A stretch of DNA of 64,000 nucleotides, taken from the NCBI RefSeq assembly GCF_001949145.1, contig NW_019091387.1:33207-97206 (forward strand). Reading direction: 5' to 3'. The notes under the pieces were generated by a model that made no database searches, was not told the DNA's origin, and saw only the letters and a program-made list of their open reading frames with translations. Of the stretch, positions 34,972-47,200 are shown in pieces. Every line of letters begins with the position of its first letter. Position 1 is the first letter of the stretch. The position numbers and the translations under genes are program-made. The DNA is from Acanthaster planci. Its lineage: Eukaryota; Echinodermata; Asteroidea; Valvatida; Acanthasteridae.

Positions 34972-37900
34972 TCAGCCCACGGCCTGCAGTGTAGCAATCT
35001 CACGCCGGGAAACAGTGGACTTGTATCTGGCGGAAAAAAAAAAAGATATTTTCCAATATTACTAAACTGCCTACTCGGAACCTTCCTGAATCCTCCAAGA
35101 CGGTCACCATGCAGTAAGCCAATCTCACCGTACTGGATGCTTCTTGCAGGCAAGTCTCACACTGCAACACACAATCACTTTTTGCAATCCTTCAAAAATT
35201 TCCTAAGTTGGATTTTAAAAAACAGAAATCATGGCAGGTTGGGGGCTCAGACCATGCACTCATGCTCACACCTCTCACTCAAAGGGGCTTGAGGCAGATC
35301 GTAACCAACCACTGGCTTAAAGTCAACCTAAGTATGTGCCCCATCAGGTGAAAACAACTAGTTGTGCATTCCGTGCATCAAGTGAGAATCAACCAGTACA
35401 CTCTTGCAATGATTGCTGTTAAAAACTCATGATGTGGTATGTTACCATCACATGAATTGGACACAACCATTTTGTGCACATTCAAATGAAAAGTAGTTGT
35501 TTCATGCTCTATTAAAGAGTGCATCAGCTCAAACAATGAGTCCTTAATAACTGGCTTGATGAGCCATTCATTGCCATCTACAATTTTCATGCCATGTTCC
35601 TCTGGGGATGCCAATGTCCATTTGGCACAACTTACTCATCATTCTTGGTGACACGGTAGAAGTAGTCGGCATAGTCCGAGTGACCCAGGAGCTCCACAAA
35701 GTCCTCATCGTGGGTGATGATGATCAGCTGGAAGTTACGCTGCTGCTCCCGACTCTTAATGATGCTGGATGAACGAAGAAACAAAATGCCACTGCGTTTA
35801 GAGATGGTGGTGAATTATACCAAGGCTGGGTGCTTTGGTGATGTTTGACTACTCTGGTCCCCCGCCCCTCCAAAAGTTAGTAATTGGTGGTTATGTGTTA
35901 GATTGGAAACTAATACAGTGCAGTGTTGTTCATTTTTCTTCTTGTATGTGAAATATCATAGATTTGCACTACGTCTTCCACGAGCTTTATGGAGGCTCAG
36001 AGGGGGCCCCCCGAAATCTGGCAAACACCTGAGATCTTGCATAACTGTACAGCTGGAGGATTCTAGTCAATCTGGCACCTGCGGCTGGAATAGGGCATCG
36101 TTTCAAAACTAAAATGGGGTGAGTTTACTGTGAACACATTGAACACATGTGAAAGGTTTAAAGTGAGACATATTTATTACACCACACACAGGTCAAACAC
36201 AAGAGGCCCAGCTTGGGTTCAAGTCCCAAATTGTCTCTAAAATCATCCACACCCAAGTGTTTCCACTCTGGCGGAAATCCGTGAAGATCAAGAGCAAACG
36301 AGAGATCACCGTCCGTCTTGACAGCGTGAACTGTACTCACTCCACCAAGGCCTGGGCCAGGCTCTCAATGTTCTCTTTGTCCAGGTTGGTGGTGGGCTCA
36401 TCCAGGGCTAGAATGCCACAGCTCAGGCAGAATGTCTCGGCTAGTGCCAGCCGGATGATCAAGGAGGCCAGGACCTGAGTGAGAACCAGTCCCAGATACA
36501 ACTTTCACGGACCAGTGGTACACGGACAGCAGGCAGACTGAGAATGTGTGATGAAAGCATGGAAGCATCCAAAACAACTGTGGCCAGGGCCTAATTTCAC
36601 GGCACTGCTAAGCAAACAAGTTTACGCTAACAGAGGCCCTGCGTATTTCACAGAAACCGTAAGCAGTATGCGCAGCAAATGGATCCAGGAGTAACACACA
36701 CAGGTATGGGAAGTTACTCTAGCCACATGACCAGCAGCTGTTACGCGTTCCTATGTTCTTCCCGGTCAAAGCTAGTTGATTCCAAAATGGCCGGTCGAGT
36801 GTAACACGCACCCACTGCCTCCAACTATTACCAATACAAAACAAGTGTGAAAATGTCCATCGCTTTCAACAGCTTGAATGCATTTGGCAACCGTCATCAA
36901 TGCATGACCTCCTGGTCAGGCCAGCCCAATTTACCCACGATTGTTTGATTATGACCAAAACACAAGCACAGCCCTTTCAACTGTAACAAACTGCTGGTAA
37001 GAATGCGGGCAGAAATCAAATTCCCGGTCTCAGATATCAGACGGGAAGTGCCTTGGGACATCATGGGTACTTTGGGTGCTCTTTTCAAGCCCAGGTGATT
37101 CATGGTGCCAATGGCTTCACCACTTCAAAGTGACTTTTGCATATTCAAACCATGGGTCTCTTTGAAATCACCAAGGAGATACAACAACTCTGTATGGACA
37201 TTTCTGTGTTCAAAACGCATGGAAACAGAAATTGTCGAAACTACTGGACTTAGCTGAAGGGTCTCTTTTATTGTCACCTTTTGACTTTTGACAATTGTTT
37301 GAATAACTTTGGTGCAAATCACTTCCATTCATGGAACTTGACAAGAAAGGTGTGCTGACCTTTTGACCAGCGCTACAGCGCCCTCTCATGTCTAGCGATG
37401 TCTCCCCCTTCACCATGACAACCTGACCAAGACACAAGGTGGAATGAAACAAAGGGTCAAAGGTTAATTATTAAGAAATAATATTAAAACAACGGGCAAA
37501 ATAATAGATCAGAAAGAATTACACAGGTACTTTCTTTTTACAATTTACATCCTGAAGCCCACTCACTCTGTAGTTGTAGTTCTTGCGTTGCTGGGTCCCT
37601 CCGATGTCTTCATCGGAGCGGATCTCGACGTAATCAATGTCTGTGAGTAAAGCCAGAGGATCGTTTAAAGGAAACAAAAGGCACTTCTTGGCTGCGCACA
37701 AACAATTAACTTAACTTTAGCCTTGTGAAAGCCAGCATCTCAGAACTTTTTCATCAAATGACCGAAGTGAGGATGTGTCTATCAGGGAAGCATCAGTCTT
37801 AGGGATTGGTCATGTTACCTTGTCCCTTGTAGGTGACTCGCCACAGGTCTCTGATGATCTTGTTGATCTCAGCCATCTTCATCTGGTGGTAATTCATGAT

Positions 37901-38267
37901 TGCTCTGAAAGGGCACAGAAATTCAGCCAATACACTCACTAAATGATGCTCCTGACCAAAGACCACTTCAAATTGCATTAATGTGCGACTCATTTTGTTT
38001 TAAATGCTTGTTTGATTAATGAGTAACAGTAAGTGGATTGATTTTAGCCAAGCCCTGCTTAATTCTGACTGATGGGATTGTCTATCACTCTGGCAAGATT
38101 TTTGGTTGGATTTTATTTCACTGACTTGAAATTTGTAGGTCTTCAACATCTTTTAAAACACTTGGTGTCATTACCTACAAAGTAATGACAGGAATGCATT
38201 TCCTCTGGACCTACCTGTTCAATGCCTTGGAATACTTGTCCAGATCATCATTGGCAATATCTGTAGT
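34972..38267 (-). CDS. RAD50: RAD50 C-terminal ATPase lobe (seven exons)
   Basis: Exons 38215-38267, 37819-37904 ([11 protein letters not shown], conserved with human), 37567-37640 ([10 protein letters not shown]), 37360-37422 (ABC signature GRCSAGQK), 36341-36474 (Walker [13 protein letters not shown]), 35636-35764 (H-loop [11 protein letters not shown]) and 34972-35026 (final 18 codons with TGA at 34972-34974). The apparent TAA directly after the H-loop exon is part of a GTAAGT donor, so the protein continues into the small last exon, whose acceptor follows a long T tract. The signature exon uses a GTCAGC donor at 37359, weaker than its neighbours. No AATAAA was seen before the N gap, so the 3' UTR end is probably in or beyond it. 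Confidence 0.95.
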
Positions 38268-41200
38268 CTGTAATGTGCAAAATCGGAAATGCACCCTTGA
38301 AAAGTGAGGTGTCATAAACTGACAATTATTACATGAAACCTTTTTTTGAGAGGGGGAAGCAATTAGTTCGGATATTTTTAACTCTCGAGGAAGTCAGTAT
38401 TTGTGTCCTCCGTGAAAGTGAGTCAAAAGCCACTCATGAGTTTTAGTTTGTATACAGGCTTTGCGTGGTAGCCACCTTGCAAGGCAGTTCTTTTGTTCCA
38501 CAGGGAAATCTCTTGTGTCCATACCCTATGGAACAAAAGCACTGGCCTCCAAGATGGCAGCCACTGCAAAACCTCTATTGGAAAGAGCAAACTGAGCTCT
38601 TTGTCTGATGTATCACTGTTTGGTATCCTCATGAAAATGGATATTACGAGGATGACAGATGGTGAGGATCGATATTGTTTATACTGTAAAAGACTCTTTT
38701 CAAGGGCCTTAACTCAAAAAAGTCAGGGTGTGGGTCATATTTTACTTAATGCATTCTTGAACCCTTCTTCCACAAGATTTTTACATCATCTGGAATGGTC
38801 CACAATAATTTCTTATCTCCTGACTGTGTTGATTCTCCACAAAATTCAGCAGAAAAATGCACCCTGTGGTGCTTGCACACTTGACATGATCATGGTCAAT
38901 TTCACAGCAGTACTTAGTCTTGGATCCAAACGTTCTTAGCTGTTGTTCCGAGCGGAACTGGGTGCTGCACAACACATGCAGTGTTAGTAACACTGTAGCT
39001 TGTCGACAGAGGGCATTTTCATCTATGAATTATGAATATGAATTTCAATGTCACGTCCATGTATCATGTCCATCTCGCGGCTGGTACGCGTCAAAAGAGG
39101 GCACTGCCATGGACGTGGCTCACGCAACGTGGACTGCACTGACTGTTTAGATGAGTCAGATAAGTCATATTATGATACATGCACAAAATTACATGGTCAG
39201 TTTCCGGTAATACACAGGTGTATCAAAATTGCAAATTTGGCGGAAATTTTAGGGGTGATATTGGAATGGCAGAAACGAAGTGAACAACTGGAAATTTTCT
39301 GCCAAAATCGGGAGGGCGGGGAGGTCTGTATTACCCACCGATCCTACTTCTTCAACATGTCCCCCATTTATGCCATATATACTGAAACTATGACACGTGA
39401 CAGTGCATACCCTGAGCTGGATCATCATGTCATTGTATTTGTCATCAGCATTGTTGTACATGTCCGAGGCAAGTTCCTTCTCCACTTTCTTGACCTCTTC
39501 TTTCAGCACGACTTGCCGACCGTCCGCCTGGTTTTTCTATGGGGCCAAAAAAAAAACCAACCCACACGTGCACACATACTTCTCAAACATAACGTATACG
39601 AACAAACCTGTTTTTGTGCTGTTGGGATAACTCCGAGAAAATACTCATTTTCTGCCCTGATGAACACCCAATCAAACTAGATTCCTTTACCATTTATCAT
39701 TGTTTTATGGCAGACGATTCCAGCCCCAAATGCCTTTTATAAAAGAATAGGAAGGGGGGGGAGAAACTTGGTGGACCTGTGCAAGGCCACACTGTGTGGA
39801 TTTCGTCTGCTTGTAGATGGGTCATTCTTTAAATGAAGGGGTCCCAAATGTGTGACATTTTTGTGCTCCTCTTACATCTGGCCAGTATAATTTGATACTG
39901 TAATACTGACATTGATATAGAACCATTTTTGTTTGGTAGGTAATCTGCATTTTTTTGAACACGAAATGTTACAGTGACACATTCATTGAAAACTGGACAA
40001 GCAGCTTTATTCAAGTCCGTTCTCCTTAGATTGCTCCAAATCAATCCACAAATGTTCCCTTCGGCCGCCGAAGAATCCTTGAACAACCCCCCCTCACGCA
40101 CCCCCGACGTACCCCCTCTGAGCCGCTCAACGCACCTCTTTGTTCAGACTGCCTGCCTTGGAGTTCAGTGTTCTCTTCTCCTCCTTGACGTGTTCCTGGT
40201 CAATGCCTCCCAGCTGCTCCTCCAGCTTACTCAGGTTCTGCTGCACCTTGGTGATCTCGGTGGCCTTCTTACGCAGCTGGATGTTATCCGACAACTCTCG
40301 CTCCCTTACCTTTAAGAAACACGCATTCCACCACTCCACTGTTTAATAACCGGCAACCTGAGCTCTACTTTTATCGTAATTCATTTCCAAACTAGAATGA
40401 CTCCTCATGTGTTTGTATATGATGTGCACAAAGAACACATATCAGACCTGCCAACCTGTTGGATCACAAAACTGTATTCTGAAAATTCAGAAGCCATATT
40501 TCTCATTAAAAAATCGTATTTTGCAAAAAATGAGCATATTCTTCCACGTGATCATCTTAACCCCTTGTCTGGATTGGGTCTATCATAAGTCTGAGTAACT
40601 CGGACTAGATTGCGTCAACACTTCTTCATGCATGAAATAATCACACGAGAAATCCATTATCGAGGTTGAAGAGTGAAACGGCCCTATTCCCGCCTGATTT
40701 GACCACGTTTTCAAAATCTGAAATCTTGAAAAGCTCATCGCATGTCCAGGCTTTTGGAAATTCCTGGCGTGGGTTTCATTGCCTGCTTGCTGGACGGCCG
40801 TAATATGTCTCTATCTTTGTTTATTTCCGCAAATTTTTAACTTTAGGATTGGTCTTGTCAAAGATCGCATCCAAATCGGACCCTGTTTAGACAATTCACG
40901 CACAGGTGTTGCACTGACGTGTTGATGAGTCCTCCCAAATTTGTTTGAAATTTCGTTAAAAAAATGAAGCAGATGAAACATGTAAAAGCCATGTAATAAT
41001 GCATGACACAATATCTTTGCCCTGCACCAGTTGCCACAAAGCCCTCCATCTATCAGCAAAAGTGGAAAATTTACTAACCTTATTTCAAGCCACATATTTA
41101 CGGTGACAGTAAAATGCGCTTCATAAAATACTGGAGATTGTTTGTCACTACTTTCACCGATGCACAAGCAGCTTTACAGAGTCCCACTAATGCACACATG

Positions 41201-44200
41201 AATATTGATATTTCATGGGCAGCCAATCACAACATAATGATCGGGTGGTTGCCAGATGCTGTTTGCACACGATGTTTGTACATGTGCCGGCATACCCTGT
41301 ACGGATGTCCATTTACATTGTACATGTACATTCGCAGCCGGTTTTTTCCTAGCATAATGCATGCTTGCAACCATTGAACTACGATTTTTTTCAGGTGTGT
41401 CCAAATTGACAAAACCCATATTTTATGGAGGAGGAAACGTACAATCATATTTTCAAGAATTTCCCGTAGGAAATACGACTAAATTGTTCTAGTTGTCAGG
41501 TCAGTACTGCATACAGCACCTGAATGTAGCCCTGCCATCTGATTGATCTTGGATCACATATCACTGAATGGTATATTCCAACATGAGACACAGAAGTGCA
41601 ACAAAAACAGAAGTTCCATTCTACTCGTAAATGGAAGTTCCATTGCTCCCGTCACAAGAAATGTCTGAACTAGTCAGTGATACAAGGGTTACTTCAGCTG
41701 ATACAGGGATGAAGGCAGGCATCGTACACAACAAATAATGAATGTTTCATATTCATGCGACGGAAAGAGTACCGGTAGCTAAATGAAAACAAGAATCCAT
41801 TTCCGCTTTGGGCGTGAGTTGGACCATTCCGTGGTCTGCGTCCCTCCTGTATATCACTGCCCACCTGACGCATGGCCAGATCCTCGTTCAACTGGCTAAT
41901 GGTGGACGTCACCTCCTTCTTCTCCCTTATTATCTCTGCCAGCTTGTCGTTGAAGGACGCTATCTCAGTGCGGCCTTTCTCAAGTTTCTCCTCCTTGCCA
42001 TCCGAGACATAACTGCCAAGAGAACATGTGGGAAGTGAGCGATCCTGTCACAGAAAGGGAGTTAGTTGAGTTTAGCTTTCAAGCGGCTTTCACAAATGCA
42101 CATTCAGGGTTCCCACACAAATCTGAAAACCAAATTCCGGGACTTTCCAGGAGAGTATGAACTGGAAGACCGCCCTAGCCACTGCTACAGGCTGACAAGA
42201 AGAAGAAAACTTAAATAGCATCTTTGTTCTTTATCACATCAAAGCAGCCAATCAAAATTAACACTTACATGATCTTGATTTCAATGACTTTTCCACAACT
42301 TTCCAGAATAACTTTTTTTTGTCGTTGAGATTTTCCACAACTGTAGGAACCCTGATATTTTGTGAACAGGATGCTTATTTCGGCCAATACAGACTACATA
42401 TATCCTGGCCATTTCATTCAGGAAAGTACCAAACCATCAGCTACCCATGTGACGTACCTGTAAAGGGTATACTTTTTGATGCAGGACTAAATTGGGCTTG
42501 AACATTTTCATGAGGGAAAACTTTAAAAAAATGTGTGGGTAACTTGTCAATTACTTTTAAAGTGAAATCACAGTACGTCTGCACTGAATTTTGGTTCATG
42601 AATCAGGCACCTTTAAAACTGTGCAAGACCCCGTGGGTGAGACACACTCAATCAAGCCTCTTTTGGTGACCTGTTGGAAAGCCATGTTTCCCTCAGCTCC
42701 TTCACCTTGGGAACACTACAGGCTGAAACTGATGAACTGGGAAAGCTGGTATTAGCCAATAGAATTCCTGTATCTGTCCAGCCCTTCTCGTCACTGCTGA
42801 TGGGGGTACTTGAGTAGGGAGTGAATGGCGAATACCTTTCAATGGAGGACGTGTAGGCTTTGACGTCATGCCGCTTCCGACGTACTGCATCCCGATGTGC
42901 CGCCTGCTCCTCAGACTTCTTCTGTTTCTCCTTCATCAGGGCCGTCTTGTCCTCGGTCAGTTTGTCCAACTTGCGCTGAAGACACAGGAACACAGTTGTC
43001 CGTTTTTTTAAACATGTTCGCACTGCTCAACCCTGGGCAACAAACAACTTCCACACTACTCAAATTAAAATTGCAGTTAGGTATCTTGCTTGAGGACACA
43101 GGCCTTACAACAAGGGTAAGATTTCGGGAAACCAAAAAATCCAGGAAAGAAATGTGCCCCTCTGTCTACCGCCTCCAATCCTCCGTCAGAATATTTCCAC
43201 AATTTACGGCAACCAGTGGCACCTATGGTATCATTGCATGTTGATTTTTTTTTTATTAAATTACAATTATAATCATCTTCCCCTCTGATGCCTCTTTTTC
43301 CACCAAACGTTCCTGCCACAAAAATTTCAACCAATTTTCAGGCCTTGGCCCCCTGAAAGATCTCCACCACGATTAAGAACTTTGTGAGCCTTTTTGGTCA
43401 ACTGAAGCAACAACTAATGAAATACATGCTGAAAAAACAAAATGGCGCATGATATTTTCTGTGACCGGGAAACTAATTGGCTAAATGTCGGATAACAGTG
43501 AATTTTTAACCAAGTAACATCATTGTTAAAATGCTTGTAGAGGGTAAGTGCAGAGCATATTGTAGAAAGCTAGCAGTTGCGCCAAGTACTTACAGTTTAA
43601 ACACCATATACCCCCCACAGTTCAGTGGTATTTACATTGCATTCCAGCAGGAGTAACAACACGAGAATGTGCACTCTTAACCTTAATCTTAACCTTAACT
43701 TTACTTGTTTATACTTTCAGCAAAGCCATTTCAAATAGATCATATGTACATTCTGAATACATTTTTACATAAAGTGCAGACCAATCCAGATGAATGCAGA
43801 CCAATCCAGACCAATCCAGATGAATCCAAACCAATCCAGATGAATGCAGACCAATCCAGATGAATCCAAACCAATCCAGATGAATGCAGACCAATCCAGA
43901 TGAATGCAGACCAATCCAGACAAAATGCAGACCAATCTCACCACTGATGACAATTCCATACAGTTAAATAGTCGATCTTGAAAATTCATGTATTTTCTGA
44001 TCAAACAATGAATAACCAGAGATAAACACTTACTTCAACTGGATGGACTTGTTTTCTGGCATCCTGCAGATGACAAAAAATACAAAATGAGAATGAATAA
44101 GATGTTTTAGAGCTAAACTGAACGACTATCAAGTCTGCTTGCAAAGGTGCCACATGTCTTAACCAATAACGTCTTGTTCGTTCGACTAACCCATGTTTGC

Positions 44201-47200
44201 CAACAAAATTTCACAAAGTCAGCCTCTAAATGCTAAATTTGAGTCCTTCAAGCAATGTTCGTTCAACGATCAATCTGTACATAATGATCAGAATTGCGAG
44301 AGAATACATTAGTTTTTCGAATATTTCATTTTTTTTCAAATTGATTTTTTCTATCACTCAGATGCACCACACAAAGGTGCAATAGAATGATTTTAAAAAA
44401 ACACGACAGCCATGTGCTGCGCGACCACGGAAATGGTTGTCAGAGATGTCTGTGATCCCTCACCGTGATCTCCCGGGCGTAGCCCTGGTTGGCGGCGGCC
44501 AGCTCGGCCCGCTGGCCCTGCAGCTTTTCCTGCTGCTGCAGCTCGCCGCTCAGCCGCAGCTTCTCGCTGGTGATGCTGTTGACACTGGCGCCCAGCACCT
44601 GCAGCGTCTCGCTCTGCTGGTTGATCTGGCCCTGTTTGTGGTCCAGTGTCCGGTTGACGGTGTCACTGGATCGGACAAACCAACAAGGGGGAAAATTGTC
44701 AAAGGCGCCTGATATACTTTAGTAACAAACTCCTATGCTGGTTGTCAGAGACATCTGCAATGTCTCACCGTGATCTCCCCAGCATGACCTGACAACTGAC
44801 TCCCAACCACTTTTGCTTATCTGAAATTAAAAATATGTCTTTCATGAACGTGTGCTATTGCACTTTGGCATTGACTTTGGATAGGATATTTCAAAACTAA
44901 AGATATCTATCATATATATGAATCTTCTTTGATACATGTATGTGTACGATCAGATTTCTGTGCGAGGCCTATCTTATTCAAGTAAGGCCAAAATGTTGAG
45001 GAGATTATTTCAGGAGGCTCATCACGCCATTTTTTTTTTTTACAAAGTTTACAAAGACAACATTTTAAGAAATAGTTTCCTTTTAAGGAATTCTGTTAGC
45101 AACTTACAGCTTGATCTCCAGGTCCTGTCTCTCAGCGTTCACTTGCTGAATGGTCCGACCTGCATCTGTTCAATTATCAGAAATATTCCTGTTTTAGAAC
45201 TACATTATTGCTCATCTAATTCAGATCTTGCATCTGAAAGTTATGGCTGTGGTCGGAAATGACAGTCACCTACGAAGGCCACTAGTCAGTGGCTGGAGCT
45301 GCTTCCCATAGACACATGTGCTCCTGATAGCCACAGCCAGTTAACTTAGACACTGCCTAATTATACCTAAGGTTTCTACCGCTGTGACCCCTAACCCTAC
45401 AGTATAGAAGTGAATGTCATGCACAAAACTGTGAGTGTAAGAGCCATTAGCATGAGAACAACATGCGTATGTACTACATTCAGTTGCATCACACTTCCAG
45501 GTCCAGATGACGTCATGCTTTGGTAATCTACAGCTACCCTTCAACTACACCTGCTACAGTGTCCTCTCCAATATCCCAAGGTAGCTAGCTGTCTGACCTA
45601 TGACCGTTGACCTCTTACCCGCTCCTGACAGCTGCTGTGACTGCACAGCTAGCCTCCTCTCCAGATCTTTCAGTTCCCTCAGGCAGCTATCCATCTGCCA
45701 GATGTCGGGTTTCATCTCATTGGCCATGCTGACATCCACTTCCAGAATGCTCAGGACTTCTTCCTCCTGGCATATTGAAATTCACAAGACTTCAAACCAC
45801 AGTTGAGTACTTTGCAAATACTTGACATTAACCACAGTTGAGTACTTTGCAAGTATACAGTAAGTGTGAAGTACTTGCAAAGTACTCCACTGGGGCTTGA
45901 AGTTCTATGTGCTGAAGCCCTTTGTACCTAAGATGTATGGCACTGCTTACTGCAATTGTTGGAATAGAATGGGGGTCATCAGTGTATACTTTTCTACCAT
46001 AAGCAAAATGAGTGCGATTATCTTCATTTCAAACAGACAGTCATTTTGTGAAGCCATCGATTTGAATCTTCCAGGGTAATTTATCATCCACGATTGGAAA
46101 TGGTAGAAATGCGCCTTTCAATTTCTTGTGATCAAACAAAACTGATTAAGTGTGCTATTCCTCCCACTGGCGCCATACAATGACCCCACCCCATTCTTTC
46201 CCATCATACACTGCATACAACACACAAGAAATCACAGAAATCACAAGCCTTCATAAGAAGCCACAATTGCTCCAGTCTCAATACCAACCTTGGTGGTCAT
46301 TTGTTGGTCTTGTGTTGGTCATGTGTTGGGCTTGTGTTGGTCTCGTGTTGGTCTTGTGTTGGGCTTGTGTTGGCTGTGTTGGTCTTGTGTTGGTCTTGTG
46401 ATGGTCTTGTGTTGGTCTGGTGTTCGTCTTGTGATGGTCTTGTGTTGGTCTGGTGTTGGTCTTATGATGGTCTTGTGTGGGTCTTGTGTTGGTCTGGTGT
46501 TGGTCTTGTGTTGGTCTCGTGTTGGTCTTGTGATGGTCTTGTGTTGGTCATTTGTTGGTCTTGTGTTGGTCATGTGTTGGGCTTGTGTTGGTCTCGTGTT
46601 GGTCGTTGGGCTTGTGTTGGTCTCGTGTTGGTCATTTGTTGGTCTTATGATGGTTTTAAGAGCTCTCAACTACAACACTATTTTTCATACATGAACTGCA
46701 ACAAAGATATTCCTTTATTTTCCTGTCACTGTTGGTAGTAAAAGTACTTGGTTATGGTGCTAGTTGTGACTCGTGAAAAGAACTTGCAGTATGTATTCAA
46801 CCACAAGGCTTCTTGAGCAGTTGAAACAAGAACTGCAACTATATGTTATAAAATGTTATTTTTCATGGACAGCAGCACACAGAATCAAATGTGGAATGTT
46901 GCAACAAACATAACAGGGTTTAGTTGTGGTTCATTTGAAAAGCTTGTTAACCTAGAGTTTCAGCTGCTGGAAAGAGGAAAGCCAGTGAGGAAATCTTACA
47001 TCCGACAGTGCTGTCTTGAGTTTCGCAATGTCCGCATTGACGGCAGCAAGTTTGGACTTCAGCTCCGGTATCTCGTGGTCAGCCAGCTTAGTCATCTGTG
47101 GGCAATGGAGACAACAATGCCGGCAATTACCTCGTGCAGTCGATGAAAAAGGGATAAACATTTGCTGAAGGTAATGCAGTGAACCAAACAAAAACAGAAA

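Noticed and set aside
35634-35636. TAA after the RAD50 H-loop exon as the stop codon
   Set aside because: The bases belong to a GTAAGT donor, and a good acceptor at 35027 leads to an in-frame last exon similar to the human RAD50 C-terminus.
46290-46738. Open frames of 116-145 codons on both strands
   Set aside because: They are produced by the 11-nt TTGGTCTTGTG minisatellite, whose unit has no stop in several frames. The products are pure repeats, in an intron of RAD50.
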